Shown here one piece after another: positions 26,657-35,297 of a stretch of 64,000 nt of DNA. A model generated the notes under the pieces. That model was not told the origin of the DNA, searched no databases, and was given only the letters and a program-made list of their open reading frames with translations. A program made the position numbers and the translations under genes. Every line of letters starts with the position of its first letter. Position 1 is the first letter of the stretch. Source of the stretch: Paenibacillus sp. FSL R5-0623 (GTDB taxonomy: Bacteria; Bacillota; Bacilli; Paenibacillales; Paenibacillaceae); the NCBI RefSeq assembly GCF_037974265.1, contig NZ_CP150233.1, positions 3,658,001-3,722,000 of the forward strand. The letters run 5' to 3'.

Positions 26657-28249
26657 GTGAATAAAATTAAAAAAGTACATCTATCAGGTGAAAATAGTAT
26701 CAGCAAAGATCCAGAAAACTTTATTTATAAAAATGAATACAGACCCCAAATACATTATTCGCCTAAGGGAAATTGGATGAACGATCCTAACGGAATGGTT
26801 TATTACGAAGGAGAATATCACCTTTTCTACCAATATACTCCCCATGATACGCAGCCTGACTTCGGCAGAATGCATTGGGGGCATGCAGTAAGTAATGATT
26901 TAATACATTGGGATGAACTTCCACCAGCCATCTCGCCTGGGGAAGATGGCGCGATCTTTTCGGGAAGTGCGGTAGTCGATAAGAACAATACCAGTGGATT
27001 CTTCAACGAAGCAGGATCAGGATTGGTAGCAATTTATACTAATAACGATAACAGCGCTCAACCCGGTAAACCGCAGGTTCAAAGCATCGCTTACAGCAAG
27101 GACAAAGGTAGAACCTGGACAAAATATGAAGGTAACCCTGTCTTATTCCCCACGGAGACGCTAGACTTTCGAGACCCAAAAGTATTCTGGCATGAAGAAT
27201 CTTCAAACTGGGTAATGGTTCTTGCTGTAAGTGACCGTGTAGAATTTTACACATCTTCGAATCTTAAGGATTGGTCTTTTGCAAGCGGTTTCGGTTCTGA
27301 TATTCCGGGCATTCATTGTGGGATTTTTGAATGTCCTGATGTTTTTAAACTCCAAGTGGATGAAGACCCTAACACCACTAAATGGATTCTGACACTAAGT
27401 GTCGGAGATAGAAATGGCGTAAATCCAAACGATTCAGAACCACCCGCAGGCGGTTCTGGCATGATGTATTTTATTGGTCACTTTGATGGTAAGGTTTTTA
27501 CACTAGATGAAACATTGGAATCATTCGATGCAATCCAATGGATAGATTACGGATCTGACTTTTACGCGGCCGTGACCTGGGACGGTATCCCGAATGAGGA
27601 TGGGCGAAAGATTTGGGTCGGCTGGATGAATAATTGGCGTTATGCTTCCACTCTTCCTTCTAAAGAATGGCGTGGTCATATGTCCATCCCACGTGAGATT
27701 CAGCTCAGGACGTATTCGGAAGGACTTCGCTTAATTCAAGCACCCATAACTGAGTTAAATCAACTTAGAAAATCAATTCTGTCTCTACAAGACATTACGA
27801 TTAAACCAGATATGAACGTTTTGTCTGCTGTTTCTGCTGCAAAGATGGAAATTATTGCGGAATTCGAAATTGGTAATGCAATAGAATTTGGGTTCAAGGT
27901 GCGAAAGTCTTCCTCTTCCAACCAGGAGACAGTCATCGGATATAATGTCTTGGATGAGGAGTTGTTTGCCGATCGAACGAAGTCGAACGCTGTTGATTTC
28001 CATCCCGATTTTGCTGCAAAACACAAGGCCCCCATGAAGCCAGAGCATAAACGGATACAGTTGAGCATCTATGTTGATTGGTCAAGTGTAGAGATCTTTG
28101 GCAACAATGGGACAACTATCATTTCAGACACGATTTTCCCCGACTTGGGAAGTACAGGGCTGGAACTCTATGCCATTGGCGGAGAACTAAAGGTCGTGTC
28201 GCTTCAAATCAATGATCTCGTAAGCATTTGGGAAAATCAGAGGGTTTAG
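26657..28249 (+). CDS. GH32 fructan hydrolase, apparently cytoplasmic
   Basis: The 530-residue enzyme carries the GH32 triad: nucleophile Asp43 in NWMNDPNG, the transition-state stabiliser in FRDPK, and acid/base Glu in ECPD, followed by the C-terminal beta-sandwich ending SIWENQRV. It hydrolyses beta-fructosides such as sucrose, inulin or levan oligosaccharides. There is no signal peptide, unlike the next gene. The start is uncertain: GTG 26657 is directly preceded by AGGGAG with almost no spacing, but an in-frame stop at 26648 rules out a longer protein. It may process fructo-oligosaccharides made outside by the secreted GH32. Confidence 0.88.
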   Translation: MNKIKKVHLSGENSISKDPENFIYKNEYRPQIHYSPKGNWMNDPNGMVYYEGEYHLFYQYTPHDTQPDFGRMHWGHAVSNDLIHWDELPPAISPGEDGAIFSGSAVVDKNNTSGFFNEAGSGLVAIYTNNDNSAQPGKPQVQSIAYSKDKGRTWTKYEGNPVLFPTETLDFRDPKVFWHEESSNWVMVLAVSDRVEFYTSSNLKDWSFASGFGSDIPGIHCGIFECPDVFKLQVDEDPNTTKWILTLSVGDRNGVNPNDSEPPAGGSGMMYFIGHFDGKVFTLDETLESFDAIQWIDYGSDFYAAVTWDGIPNEDGRKIWVGWMNNWRYASTLPSKEWRGHMSIPREIQLRTYSEGLRLIQAPITELNQLRKSILSLQDITIKPDMNVLSAVSAAKMEIIAEFEIGNAIEFGFKVRKSSSSNQETVIGYNVLDEELFADRTKSNAVDFHPDFAAKHKAPMKPEHKRIQLSIYVDWSSVEIFGNNGTTIISDTIFPDLGSTGLELYAIGGELKVVSLQINDLVSIWENQRV

Positions 28250-28289
28250 AATTTAGTAATGGCTTGATTCCCCTTAATGGTTACTGCGC

Positions 28290-28327
28290 GGTTTTGGGCA
28301 ACCAAACTGAACTGGTTGTCCAAAACC
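28290..28327 (+). terminator. Strong hairpin between the two GH32 genes
   Basis: GGTTTTGGGCAACCA (28290-28304) pairs with TGGTTGTCCAAAACC (28313-28327) with one mismatch. The sequence after it is AATTAAATTTG with no proper T-run, so it may be a processing or stabilising hairpin and not a terminator. Confidence 0.5.
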
Positions 28328-28376
28328 AATTAAATTTGAACCAACTTCACAATATTATTAGAAAAGAGGGTATGGA

Positions 28377-31300
28377 ATGAAAGATAAATCTAAATTCGCA
28401 ATATGTCTTCTGATGGCAACGGGATTAACTCTGACTTCAAACGGGATTTTTACATCTAAATCAATTGCGGCTAGTGCTGTACTCGCTGATCAGGAAACAA
28501 AGAAACAGGCAAAGGAGGAGCTTGATATTTTTGAAAGCGCATCCAAATCAAACACCAATTTGATAGGCTGGCAAGTGAAAGGAAAAGGGGGATTAGAGGA
28601 TACTTCAGAAGGAATCTTGCTGACTTCACAGCCTAAAGAAAATGTAATGGCCATCTCAGAGACAGTTTCCGATGATTTTATCTATGAAGCTGATGTCATG
28701 ATCAGGGATACGAAGGCAGACGCAACATTGTTATTTCGTTCTAATGAGGATGGCTTTAGCTCGTATATGCTGCAAATCGTTCCGGACGCAGGCCTGATTC
28801 GGTTAAGAGATGCAAGAAATGGAGATGGGAGATTAAAGGAGGAGCGTAAAGTTTCTGTTGAAATGGGGCAAATCTATCATCTTAAAGTGAAGGCAGTGGG
28901 TTCCTCGCTAAAAGTATATTGGGGCAATCAATATAAACCATTAATTGATGTTCAAGACATTTCGTATCAAAGCGGAAAGCTTGGACTCCATGTATGGGAT
29001 GGATCCGCCTTGTTTTCAAACATCGTGGTAAGCGATCTGAAAGGTAATTTGGGGACGGTGCTTTCTAACAAGGGAAAATGGCAGCCTGATATTAACGGCA
29101 AAAGAGGGACGGTAGAACAGGAGAGCAAAGCACAGCAAATCTATAATAAAAATGCGACTGATATGGTCTATGAAGGGAGTATTACCCTTCGTCCTGATTC
29201 TATTGCAGCTCTCGCATTTCGATCTTCAAGCGATGGAGCTGAAGGATATGAAGCTACTCTTACGAAGGAAGGAGATCGGGTCCGTGTAAGTTTGACGAAT
29301 ACAAAAGGAACCGTAATTGCAAGTTCGCAACGTACTTATCCGAGTCAGATGGGAGCCAAACATCATGTGGAAATCAAGGCAAAGGGAGATCGAATTCAGG
29401 TCTTCCTGGACGGGTACACTACGGCTGCAATTGACGTGAAAGATACAACCTACAGGAGTGGAAGTACTGGAATCGCCGTAAAAAAGGGGACGGCTTACTT
29501 CCAGGATACTTATGTGACGGAACAGAGCCAATATTACAATGAGATATATCGTCCACAATATCACTACACGCCTATACGTGGTTCAGCGAGTGATCCGAAT
29601 GGACTTGTCTACTTCGAAGGAGAATATCATCTCTTCCATCAGGATGGAGGAACATGGGCACATGCGGTAAGTAAAGATATGCTGAACTGGAAACGGCTTC
29701 CGATTGCACTTCCCTGGAATGATCACGGACATGTCTGGTCTGGGTCAGCTGTTGCGGATATGACAAATGCATCTGGTTTATTCGGAGATTCAGGAGGCAA
29801 AGGCCTTATTGCATACTACACTTCCTTTAATCCGGATAGCCCGAATGGGAACCAGCGTATAGGTCTGGCTTACAGTAAAGACCAAGGTCGTACTTGGGCG
29901 TATTCGAAGGAGCGCCCGATTGTGATTGAGAACCCAGGTAAGAGCGGAAATGAAGCTGGGAATTGGGATTTCCGCGATCCGAAAGTGATCCGTGATGATG
30001 AAAATAACCGCTGGGTTATGGTTGTGTCCGGAGGAGATCATATTCGTTTCTACACGTCAACGAATTTACTTGACTGGACATTGACAGATAATTGGGGATA
30101 TGGGGATTACGTCCGCGGAGGAGTATGGGAATGTCCTGATTTGTTCCAGCTTCCGGTAGACGGAACGTCACAGAAGAAGTGGGTTATGATGATCAGTACA
30201 GGAGCGAATCCCAAAACAGGTGGATCAGATGCCGAGTATTTTATCGGTCATTTAACAGCTGATGGTAAATTCGTGAACGATAATCCGGCGGGTAAGGTGC
30301 TAAGAACAGATTTTGGTAAAGAATTTTACGCTTCCATGTCTTTCGCTAACATGCCTGATCATCGCACAGTGATGATGGCGTGGATGACGAATTGGGATTA
30401 TCCGTTCGCTTTCCCAACGTCCAATTGGAAAGGTGAACTAACCATTCCGAGAGAAGTATCATTGGTAACGACCAAAGATGGAATTCGGATGGTGCAAAGT
30501 CCAATTAAAGAATTGGAATCACTGCGTAAACCTTTGTATTCTGCTTCCAACAAGTCGGTGAGTCCTTCTTCCGGGAATCTGCTAAAAGGTATTATTTCAG
30601 GTGCTTACGAAATTGAAGCTGAAATTGAAATCCCCGAAGCCAGCACAGTGACCGAGTTTGGCTTTAACATTCGTGAGGGTGCAAATCAGAAGACGGTCGT
30701 GGGGTATAGGGCAAGCGATAGTCGTATGTTTGTGGACCGAACTGCATCCGGTGAAACGGATTTTTCTAACCTATTTAGTAAGAAACATGAAGCGCCTACG
30801 CAAATGGAGAATAATCGGATCAAGATGCGTATTCTTGTGGATGAGTCTTCTGTTGAAGCCTTTGGTAACGACGGCAAAGTCGTCTTTTCAGATGTTATAT
30901 TTCCGGATCCTGCTAGTAGAACGATGAGTTTTTACGTGAAAGATGGGAATGTAAACGTTGTTTCCTTGAAAGTGCATCAACTCCAATCTGTCTGGAACGA
31001 GGACATTCCTTCAAAAGCTCAAATAAAGATGGATACGAGCGCTCGGGAACTGGGGGTAGGCGAGTCGGATACACTGCAGGCGATGGTCGAGTATGGTCCG
31101 GGTTTAGGCGTTCAACCGCTGAAGTGGAATTCCAGTAATAACGACGTAATAGCCATAGACTTGGTAGACAATTCACACGCAGTTATTAAGGCAAAAAAAG
31201 AAGGGGAGTCCACAGTCACCGTATCTACTCCGAATGGCAAAACTTCCACTAGTGTACTCGTTAAAGTCTCAGGTGGCGAGTTCCGGTCAAACCTGAGTGG

Positions 31301-32180
31301 ATGGACTAAAGATCTGTCTGCTGCTTCATGGTTAGTTAGTGAACATGGGATTCGGGGTAAATATTTGAGCGATGCGAATTATATTGCCAAAGAGAAGGCT
31401 GGGAATTTTACGTATGAAGCAGACATGATGCTCGGTGAAACAGGAGGGGCAGGTTCTATTTTGTTCAGAGCCAGCGAAGATGGTCGCAGTGGATACTATC
31501 TGAATCTAGACCCTAACATGAAGGCGATCCGTCTGTTCTATAAAATCAACGGAGGATTTGAAGAACGACAGGTTCTTGCAAAAGTACCAACTTTCATTCA
31601 ACCAGGTCAAACGTATAAGGTGAAAATAGAAGCGAATGGTCCGCATATTATAGTTCACGTGGACAGTCAAAAAGTCTTAGATATTATGGATGGTACTTTT
31701 GCAGAAGGTCACTTTGGACTCCATGTATTTGGCGGCTCCGCATCTTATCAGAACGTCAATTTGAGTAACGGTGAACATGCAAACCTCACCAAGTCCAGCC
31801 TTGTAAATGCCGCAACGCAGAAATCCATTTTCACAGCTAACCTTGTCAACGGGGAGCCGGTTGCCTTGCAGGATGCAAGTGCGGCTTCCGTCCAGAAGTG
31901 GGTATTTGTTCCGACAGGCGACAAAGCAGGTTCATATTCAATTCGTACTACGGCCGGTCAGACGCTTGATCTGGATATAGGGCAAAACAAACTTCAGCTA
32001 TATCATTACTTAGGATATAACAACCAGCGTTGGGTCCTTCACCAAAACAAAGACGGATCCGTTCATATTACTTCAGCTCATCATCAAAAGGCATTAGAAG
32101 TATCGGAAGATGGGACCGAACTCTTCCTGAGTGAACTGAATCCATCACTTGATCGACAAAAATGGATATTAGCGAAATAA
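28377..32180 (+). CDS. Secreted multidomain GH32 levanase/fructanase
   Basis: The 1267-residue protein has a signal peptide, two concanavalin-like modules of CBM66 type (about 50-225 and 225-385), and the GH32 catalytic region (about 390-870) with Asp406 in SASDPNG, Asp534 in FRDPK and Glu585 in ECPD. A BIG2-type Ig domain (about 880-965), a third CBM66-like module (about 967-1135) and a ricin-B-like lectin module with QKW/QRW motifs (about 1145-1267) complete it. The nucleophile motif reads SASDPNG in place of WMNDPNG, which may mark a separate specificity group. It probably attacks levan in the medium. No cell-wall anchor is seen. Confidence 0.9.
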   Translation: MKDKSKFAICLLMATGLTLTSNGIFTSKSIAASAVLADQETKKQAKEELDIFESASKSNTNLIGWQVKGKGGLEDTSEGILLTSQPKENVMAISETVSDDFIYEADVMIRDTKADATLLFRSNEDGFSSYMLQIVPDAGLIRLRDARNGDGRLKEERKVSVEMGQIYHLKVKAVGSSLKVYWGNQYKPLIDVQDISYQSGKLGLHVWDGSALFSNIVVSDLKGNLGTVLSNKGKWQPDINGKRGTVEQESKAQQIYNKNATDMVYEGSITLRPDSIAALAFRSSSDGAEGYEATLTKEGDRVRVSLTNTKGTVIASSQRTYPSQMGAKHHVEIKAKGDRIQVFLDGYTTAAIDVKDTTYRSGSTGIAVKKGTAYFQDTYVTEQSQYYNEIYRPQYHYTPIRGSASDPNGLVYFEGEYHLFHQDGGTWAHAVSKDMLNWKRLPIALPWNDHGHVWSGSAVADMTNASGLFGDSGGKGLIAYYTSFNPDSPNGNQRIGLAYSKDQGRTWAYSKERPIVIENPGKSGNEAGNWDFRDPKVIRDDENNRWVMVVSGGDHIRFYTSTNLLDWTLTDNWGYGDYVRGGVWECPDLFQLPVDGTSQKKWVMMISTGANPKTGGSDAEYFIGHLTADGKFVNDNPAGKVLRTDFGKEFYASMSFANMPDHRTVMMAWMTNWDYPFAFPTSNWKGELTIPREVSLVTTKDGIRMVQSPIKELESLRKPLYSASNKSVSPSSGNLLKGIISGAYEIEAEIEIPEASTVTEFGFNIREGANQKTVVGYRASDSRMFVDRTASGETDFSNLFSKKHEAPTQMENNRIKMRILVDESSVEAFGNDGKVVFSDVIFPDPASRTMSFYVKDGNVNVVSLKVHQLQSVWNEDIPSKAQIKMDTSARELGVGESDTLQAMVEYGPGLGVQPLKWNSSNNDVIAIDLVDNSHAVIKAKKEGESTVTVSTPNGKTSTSVLVKVSGGEFRSNLSGWTKDLSAASWLVSEHGIRGKYLSDANYIAKEKAGNFTYEADMMLGETGGAGSILFRASEDGRSGYYLNLDPNMKAIRLFYKINGGFEERQVLAKVPTFIQPGQTYKVKIEANGPHIIVHVDSQKVLDIMDGTFAEGHFGLHVFGGSASYQNVNLSNGEHANLTKSSLVNAATQKSIFTANLVNGEPVALQDASAASVQKWVFVPTGDKAGSYSIRTTAGQTLDLDIGQNKLQLYHYLGYNNQRWVLHQNKDGSVHITSAHHQKALEVSEDGTELFLSELNPSLDRQKWILAK

Positions 32181-32238
32181 TCAAGATATATTCCATGAAA
32201 CATGCTGTAGCCTGTATTTGCAGGATGTGGACCCAATG

Positions 32239-32545
32239 TAGAAAAATGACGAATAAAGTGATTGTTAACTGACTTATTGTGAGATATTATGGGTCGAGTA
32301 AACGTTTACATCAATAATGAATTGAATATTAGCAGTGTTTGGCTGTTACTGGTAAAGCAGGCATGACCAAAATGATTTTGCATTTTCCTTATGTGAGTAG
32401 AGGAAAGCGTATCGTTTTGGTCTTTTTTATATCCAATTCAGAAATGGGGCAAAGGTATGGATTAGCGTAAGTTGGGACAAGAGATTACGGAATTGGTTGG
32501 AAAGAAGGATAATATCGCGGGGCTTACACACGATGCAATCCGTTA
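32239..32545 (+). pseudogene. bglP: Dead duplicate of the bglP control region and bglP 5' end
   Basis: This stretch repeats 2605-2910: promoter TTGTTA-N17-TATTAT, cre AGTAAACGTTTACA (32297-32310), the RAT core GGCTGTTACTGG-TAAAGCAG, the leader terminator ending at about 32431, and the first 30 codons of bglP. The reading starts at ATG 32457 but codon 3 is TAG in place of TAT. Later codons still read KLGQEITELVGKKDNIA before the copy is lost at about 32545, where an IS3 fragment begins. The RAT is intact, so LicT might still bind it, but no functional gene follows. Confidence 0.85.
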
Positions 32546-32551
32546 AGAGGA

Positions 32552-32669
32552 AGCCATTCTCGGCGTGGGAACTGCTATGACAATGCATGTATTGAGTCGT
32601 TCTTCTCCCACTTAAAGACGGAGAAGTTGTATTTGGAGAAGCCTCAAAATCTGGAGCAAGCAAGGAAAC
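32552..32669 (+). mobile_element. IS3-family transposase fragment (OrfB C-terminal region)
   Basis: The frame beginning at 32552 reads SHSRRGNCYDNACIESFFSH and then LKTEKLYLEKPQNLEQARK. This is the region around the last catalytic Glu (IESFFS) of the IS3/IS150 DDE transposase. Both ends are missing and no terminal inverted repeats are visible. It abuts the dead bglP copy, so insertion or recombination at an IS3 element probably truncated that copy. Confidence 0.8.
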
Positions 32670-32846
32670 CCTCATTCAAATCACTCCTAATCTATAGGTA
32701 CAAAAAGATGTACTATGTTCATATAAATTGCCCTCTTTGCAAACGAAACGATTACACTTAAGATTGGCTCAACAACCAAAACAAACAAAACCATTCAAAT
32801 TTATTTAGCAAGCTAACTAATCTTAAGATGGCAAGGAGCAATTAAT

Positions 32847-33806
32847 ATGAGTACAGCAAATGAGCTAAGGCTTTCGATTTTGGAATTTGTTCATATCTAT
32901 AACGGAACCACAGCTACGGAAAGTCTTCAGAATATGACGGAAATGGTTCAACTAGCAGAACAGTGGGGGTTCAACAGATCAGCTCACACTAGAACAATTC
33001 GAGTAGGTTCGGGAGGCGTTATGCTACCTAATCATAGTCCTTTGAAAGTAATGGAGAACTTTACGCTTCTCGAAGGATTGTATCCAGGGCGAGTTGACCT
33101 CGGGATTGGCCGAGCATCTGGTACGGATGCCAGAACGATGTGGGCATTATTAAGATCCCAGGCATTAATGGAGGTTAATGATTTTCCAGAGCAACTAGAT
33201 ACTCTGCTTTCCTTCTTTGCCCGTAACTTTAAAGAAAACCACCCATTTAGTCACATCCATCCTCCCGGAGATCGTTCAATGGTTCCAGATATGTTTATGC
33301 TGGGATCTAGTGAGGGTGGGTTACAATTTGCTTTGGAAAAAGGATTAGGATTTGTATTTGCAGCTCATTTGGCACCTCAACGGGCTATTCCCATGTTAAA
33401 AGCCTACCGTTCTAATTTTAAACCTTCATCTTATTTAGCTGAGCCCCAAAGTATGTTAGCGATGATCGTTATTACAGCTGAGACGGCAGAAGAGGCTAAA
33501 TATATCGCAGGACCAGCGGAATTAATGTGGGCACAGATGAGCACAGGGACAATAAATCTTACTTTCCCTACACCGGAAGAAGCTAAAAGTCACAAATACA
33601 CGCCTCATGAAGAGCTGGCTAGGGAACGTAACAAGGATCGCTTTGTCATTGGAAGTGTTGGACAGGTTGCGGAGCAACTTAGACAAATGGCGAAAGCAAG
33701 TTTAGTGGATGAAATCATGATTGCTGACTTCTATCCAAATCAAGAGAGTCGGAAGAAAGGGCATAAATTATTGGCTAAGGAATTAGGTGTTCTACAAGGA
33801 AAGTAA
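32847..33806 (+). pseudogene. Luciferase-like flavin monooxygenase with internal in-frame deletion
   Basis: The 319-residue reading frame belongs to the bacterial-luciferase-like (MsnO8/YhbW-type) group: SILEFVHIYNG at the start, RTIRVGSGGVMLPNHSPLKV, YPGRVDLGIGRASGTD and a C-terminal GSVGQVAEQLRQM. Between AEQWGF and SAHTRTIRVG about 30 residues that family members carry, including the segment normally reading EHHN, are absent (junction near 32967-32981). The frame remains open, but a conserved part of the flavin/substrate pocket is missing, so activity is doubtful. AAGGAG precedes the ATG. Two further damaged flavoenzyme genes follow. Confidence 0.7.
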
Positions 33807-33836
33807 CTGAACTCGTGAAAAGGAGATCATTCAATT

Positions 33837-34551
33837 ATGGAAGAAAGAAAGCAGATCTTTATCCCATGAAAAAAGAGTTTTGGAGATTGTTGAAGGACTT
33901 TGGGACTCGTATGAAGATGATGCCTTTATACGTGATAAGGAACGTGGGGTATTTTATGACCCGCGTAAAATGCATCCGCTAGATTATACCGGGAATTACT
34001 TTTCCGTGGAGGGTCCCTTAAACATCAGTCGATCGAGGCAAGGAAGACCAGTGGTCTTTCAAGCGGGCACTTCACCGGAGTTCATGGATATTGCTGCACA
34101 GCATGCCGAAGTCATCATGGCACCAGGACATGATTTGGAATATCTCAAGGCATTCACTAATGAACTTAAACGTAAAGTTCAAAATCAAGGGCGTTCACCA
34201 TATGACCTGATGATGATGCCTTCTCACAACCCGATCGTTGGTAGAACGGAACAAGAAGCCCTGGAAAAGCTAAGGGAAATTGAATCATGGATGCCTAAAG
34301 GTTATCGAATGCCGAAACCTGGAATGATAGGATCGGCAGAGCAGGTTGCCGAACAAATCGAACATTGGTATCGAGAAGGCATCATGGATATCTTGCTGAT
34401 TAGACAAGATCAACCTGCAGGATTTAAGGACTTTATCCAATTGGTTGTTCCCATCTTGCAAGATAGAGGCATATTCCGTAAGGAATATGAGGACGACACA
34501 CTTCGGGGAAATTTAGGTCTACCTTACCCAGAAAATAAATACACGAAGTAA
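33837..34551 (+). pseudogene. NtaA/SnaA/DszA-type FMN monooxygenase, N-terminal half deleted
   Basis: ATG 33837 with AAGGAG upstream opens MEERKQIFIP and stops at TGA. From about 33870 another frame continues LEIVEGLWDSYEDDAFIRDK through to GNLGLPYPENKYTK at 34551. The second part matches the C-terminal half of nitrilotriacetate-monooxygenase component A-like enzymes (FDPRKMHPLDYTG-like region, RPVVFQAGTSPEF, APGHDLEYLK). About 130 N-terminal codons with the flavin-binding strands are gone. A protein of 223 residues could start at TTG 33880, but would not be a functional enzyme. Confidence 0.75.
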
Positions 34552-34591
34552 TAATATAAAAATTCGTTTAACAAGAGGAAAACAGATCAAA

Positions 34592-35013
34592 ATGGCTAAC
34601 AGAGTATGTGAAATATTAGATATTAAAAAGCCAATTATACAAGGACCCATGTCTTGGGTTACTAATGCCGAATTGGTTGCAGCAATAAGCAATGCGGTTG
34701 GATTAGTATTTCTAGGTCCAAATGCCGGTCAGGTTGATACAACTCGCTCACCTGAAAGAAGTGCGGAAAGAATGAGAACTGAAATACAAAAAAACAAATC
34801 TTTAACGAATAAGCCATTTGGAATTCCATTGATCGTGAATCGTGATTTAGCTTACACATGGCCACTTATAGAAACAGTTATTGACGAGAAAGTTCCTGTT
34901 GTTCTGGTGAATGATACACTGGATGAAAGAATCTTTAAACCATTAAAAGAAAACAATATGGAATTACACCAATTAAAGCGATTAGAACTGTAAAAGCAGT
35001 CATCAATGATTAA
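34592..35013 (+). pseudogene. Nitronate monooxygenase-like gene, frameshifted and truncated
   Basis: The frame from ATG 34592 reads MANRVCEILDIKKPIIQGPM and continues as an NMO/2-nitropropane dioxygenase N-terminus to KEENNMELH-like residues, ending at 34993. The +1 frame from about 34962 reads GITPIKAIRTVKAVIND, the sequence expected next in the family, then stops at TAA 35011. So a deletion with frameshift occurred and the C-terminal two thirds are missing. It is the third consecutive damaged flavoenzyme gene. Confidence 0.78.
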
Positions 35014-35053
35014 ATGCAAGATTTTAAATAATTGCCTTGATAGACTTACCCTC

Positions 35054-35092
35054 ACCAAGCAACCGATCATATGATCGGTTGCTTGGTTTATT
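35054..35092 (+). terminator. Perfect 17-base inverted repeat, terminator
   Basis: ACCAAGCAACCGATCAT (35054-35070) is followed at once by its exact reverse complement (35071-35087) and then TTATTATT. It separates the decayed flavoenzyme group from the YesMN operon. Confidence 0.7.
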
Positions 35093-35175
35093 ATTAGTTA
35101 GAAAAACTCGATATGAAATAACTCTGACCTACTACGAACCAATCGGACCCTCTCGATCCCATATAAAATGTTTCA

Positions 35176-35204
35176 TTGACTATTCAAAAAGAGAAGAGTA
35201 GATT
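35176..35204 (+). promoter_or_regulatory. Possible promoter of the YesM/YesN-type operon
   Basis: TTGACT (35176-35181) and TAGATT (35199-35204) have a 17-base spacer, about 95 bases before the sensor ATG. The rest of the gap has no recognised element. Confidence 0.4.
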
Positions 35205-35297
35205 TGGCTTTATGTAAAAAGGAAATAGTACAATATTAATCATATGTGAATTTCATCCATCATTATCGGAACTACATATAGGAAAGAGGCCCGTGCT

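Noticed and set aside
32427..32675. Minus-strand 82-codon frame across the dead bglP copy and IS3 fragment
   Set aside because: It is opposite two fragments whose plus-strand readings match known families.
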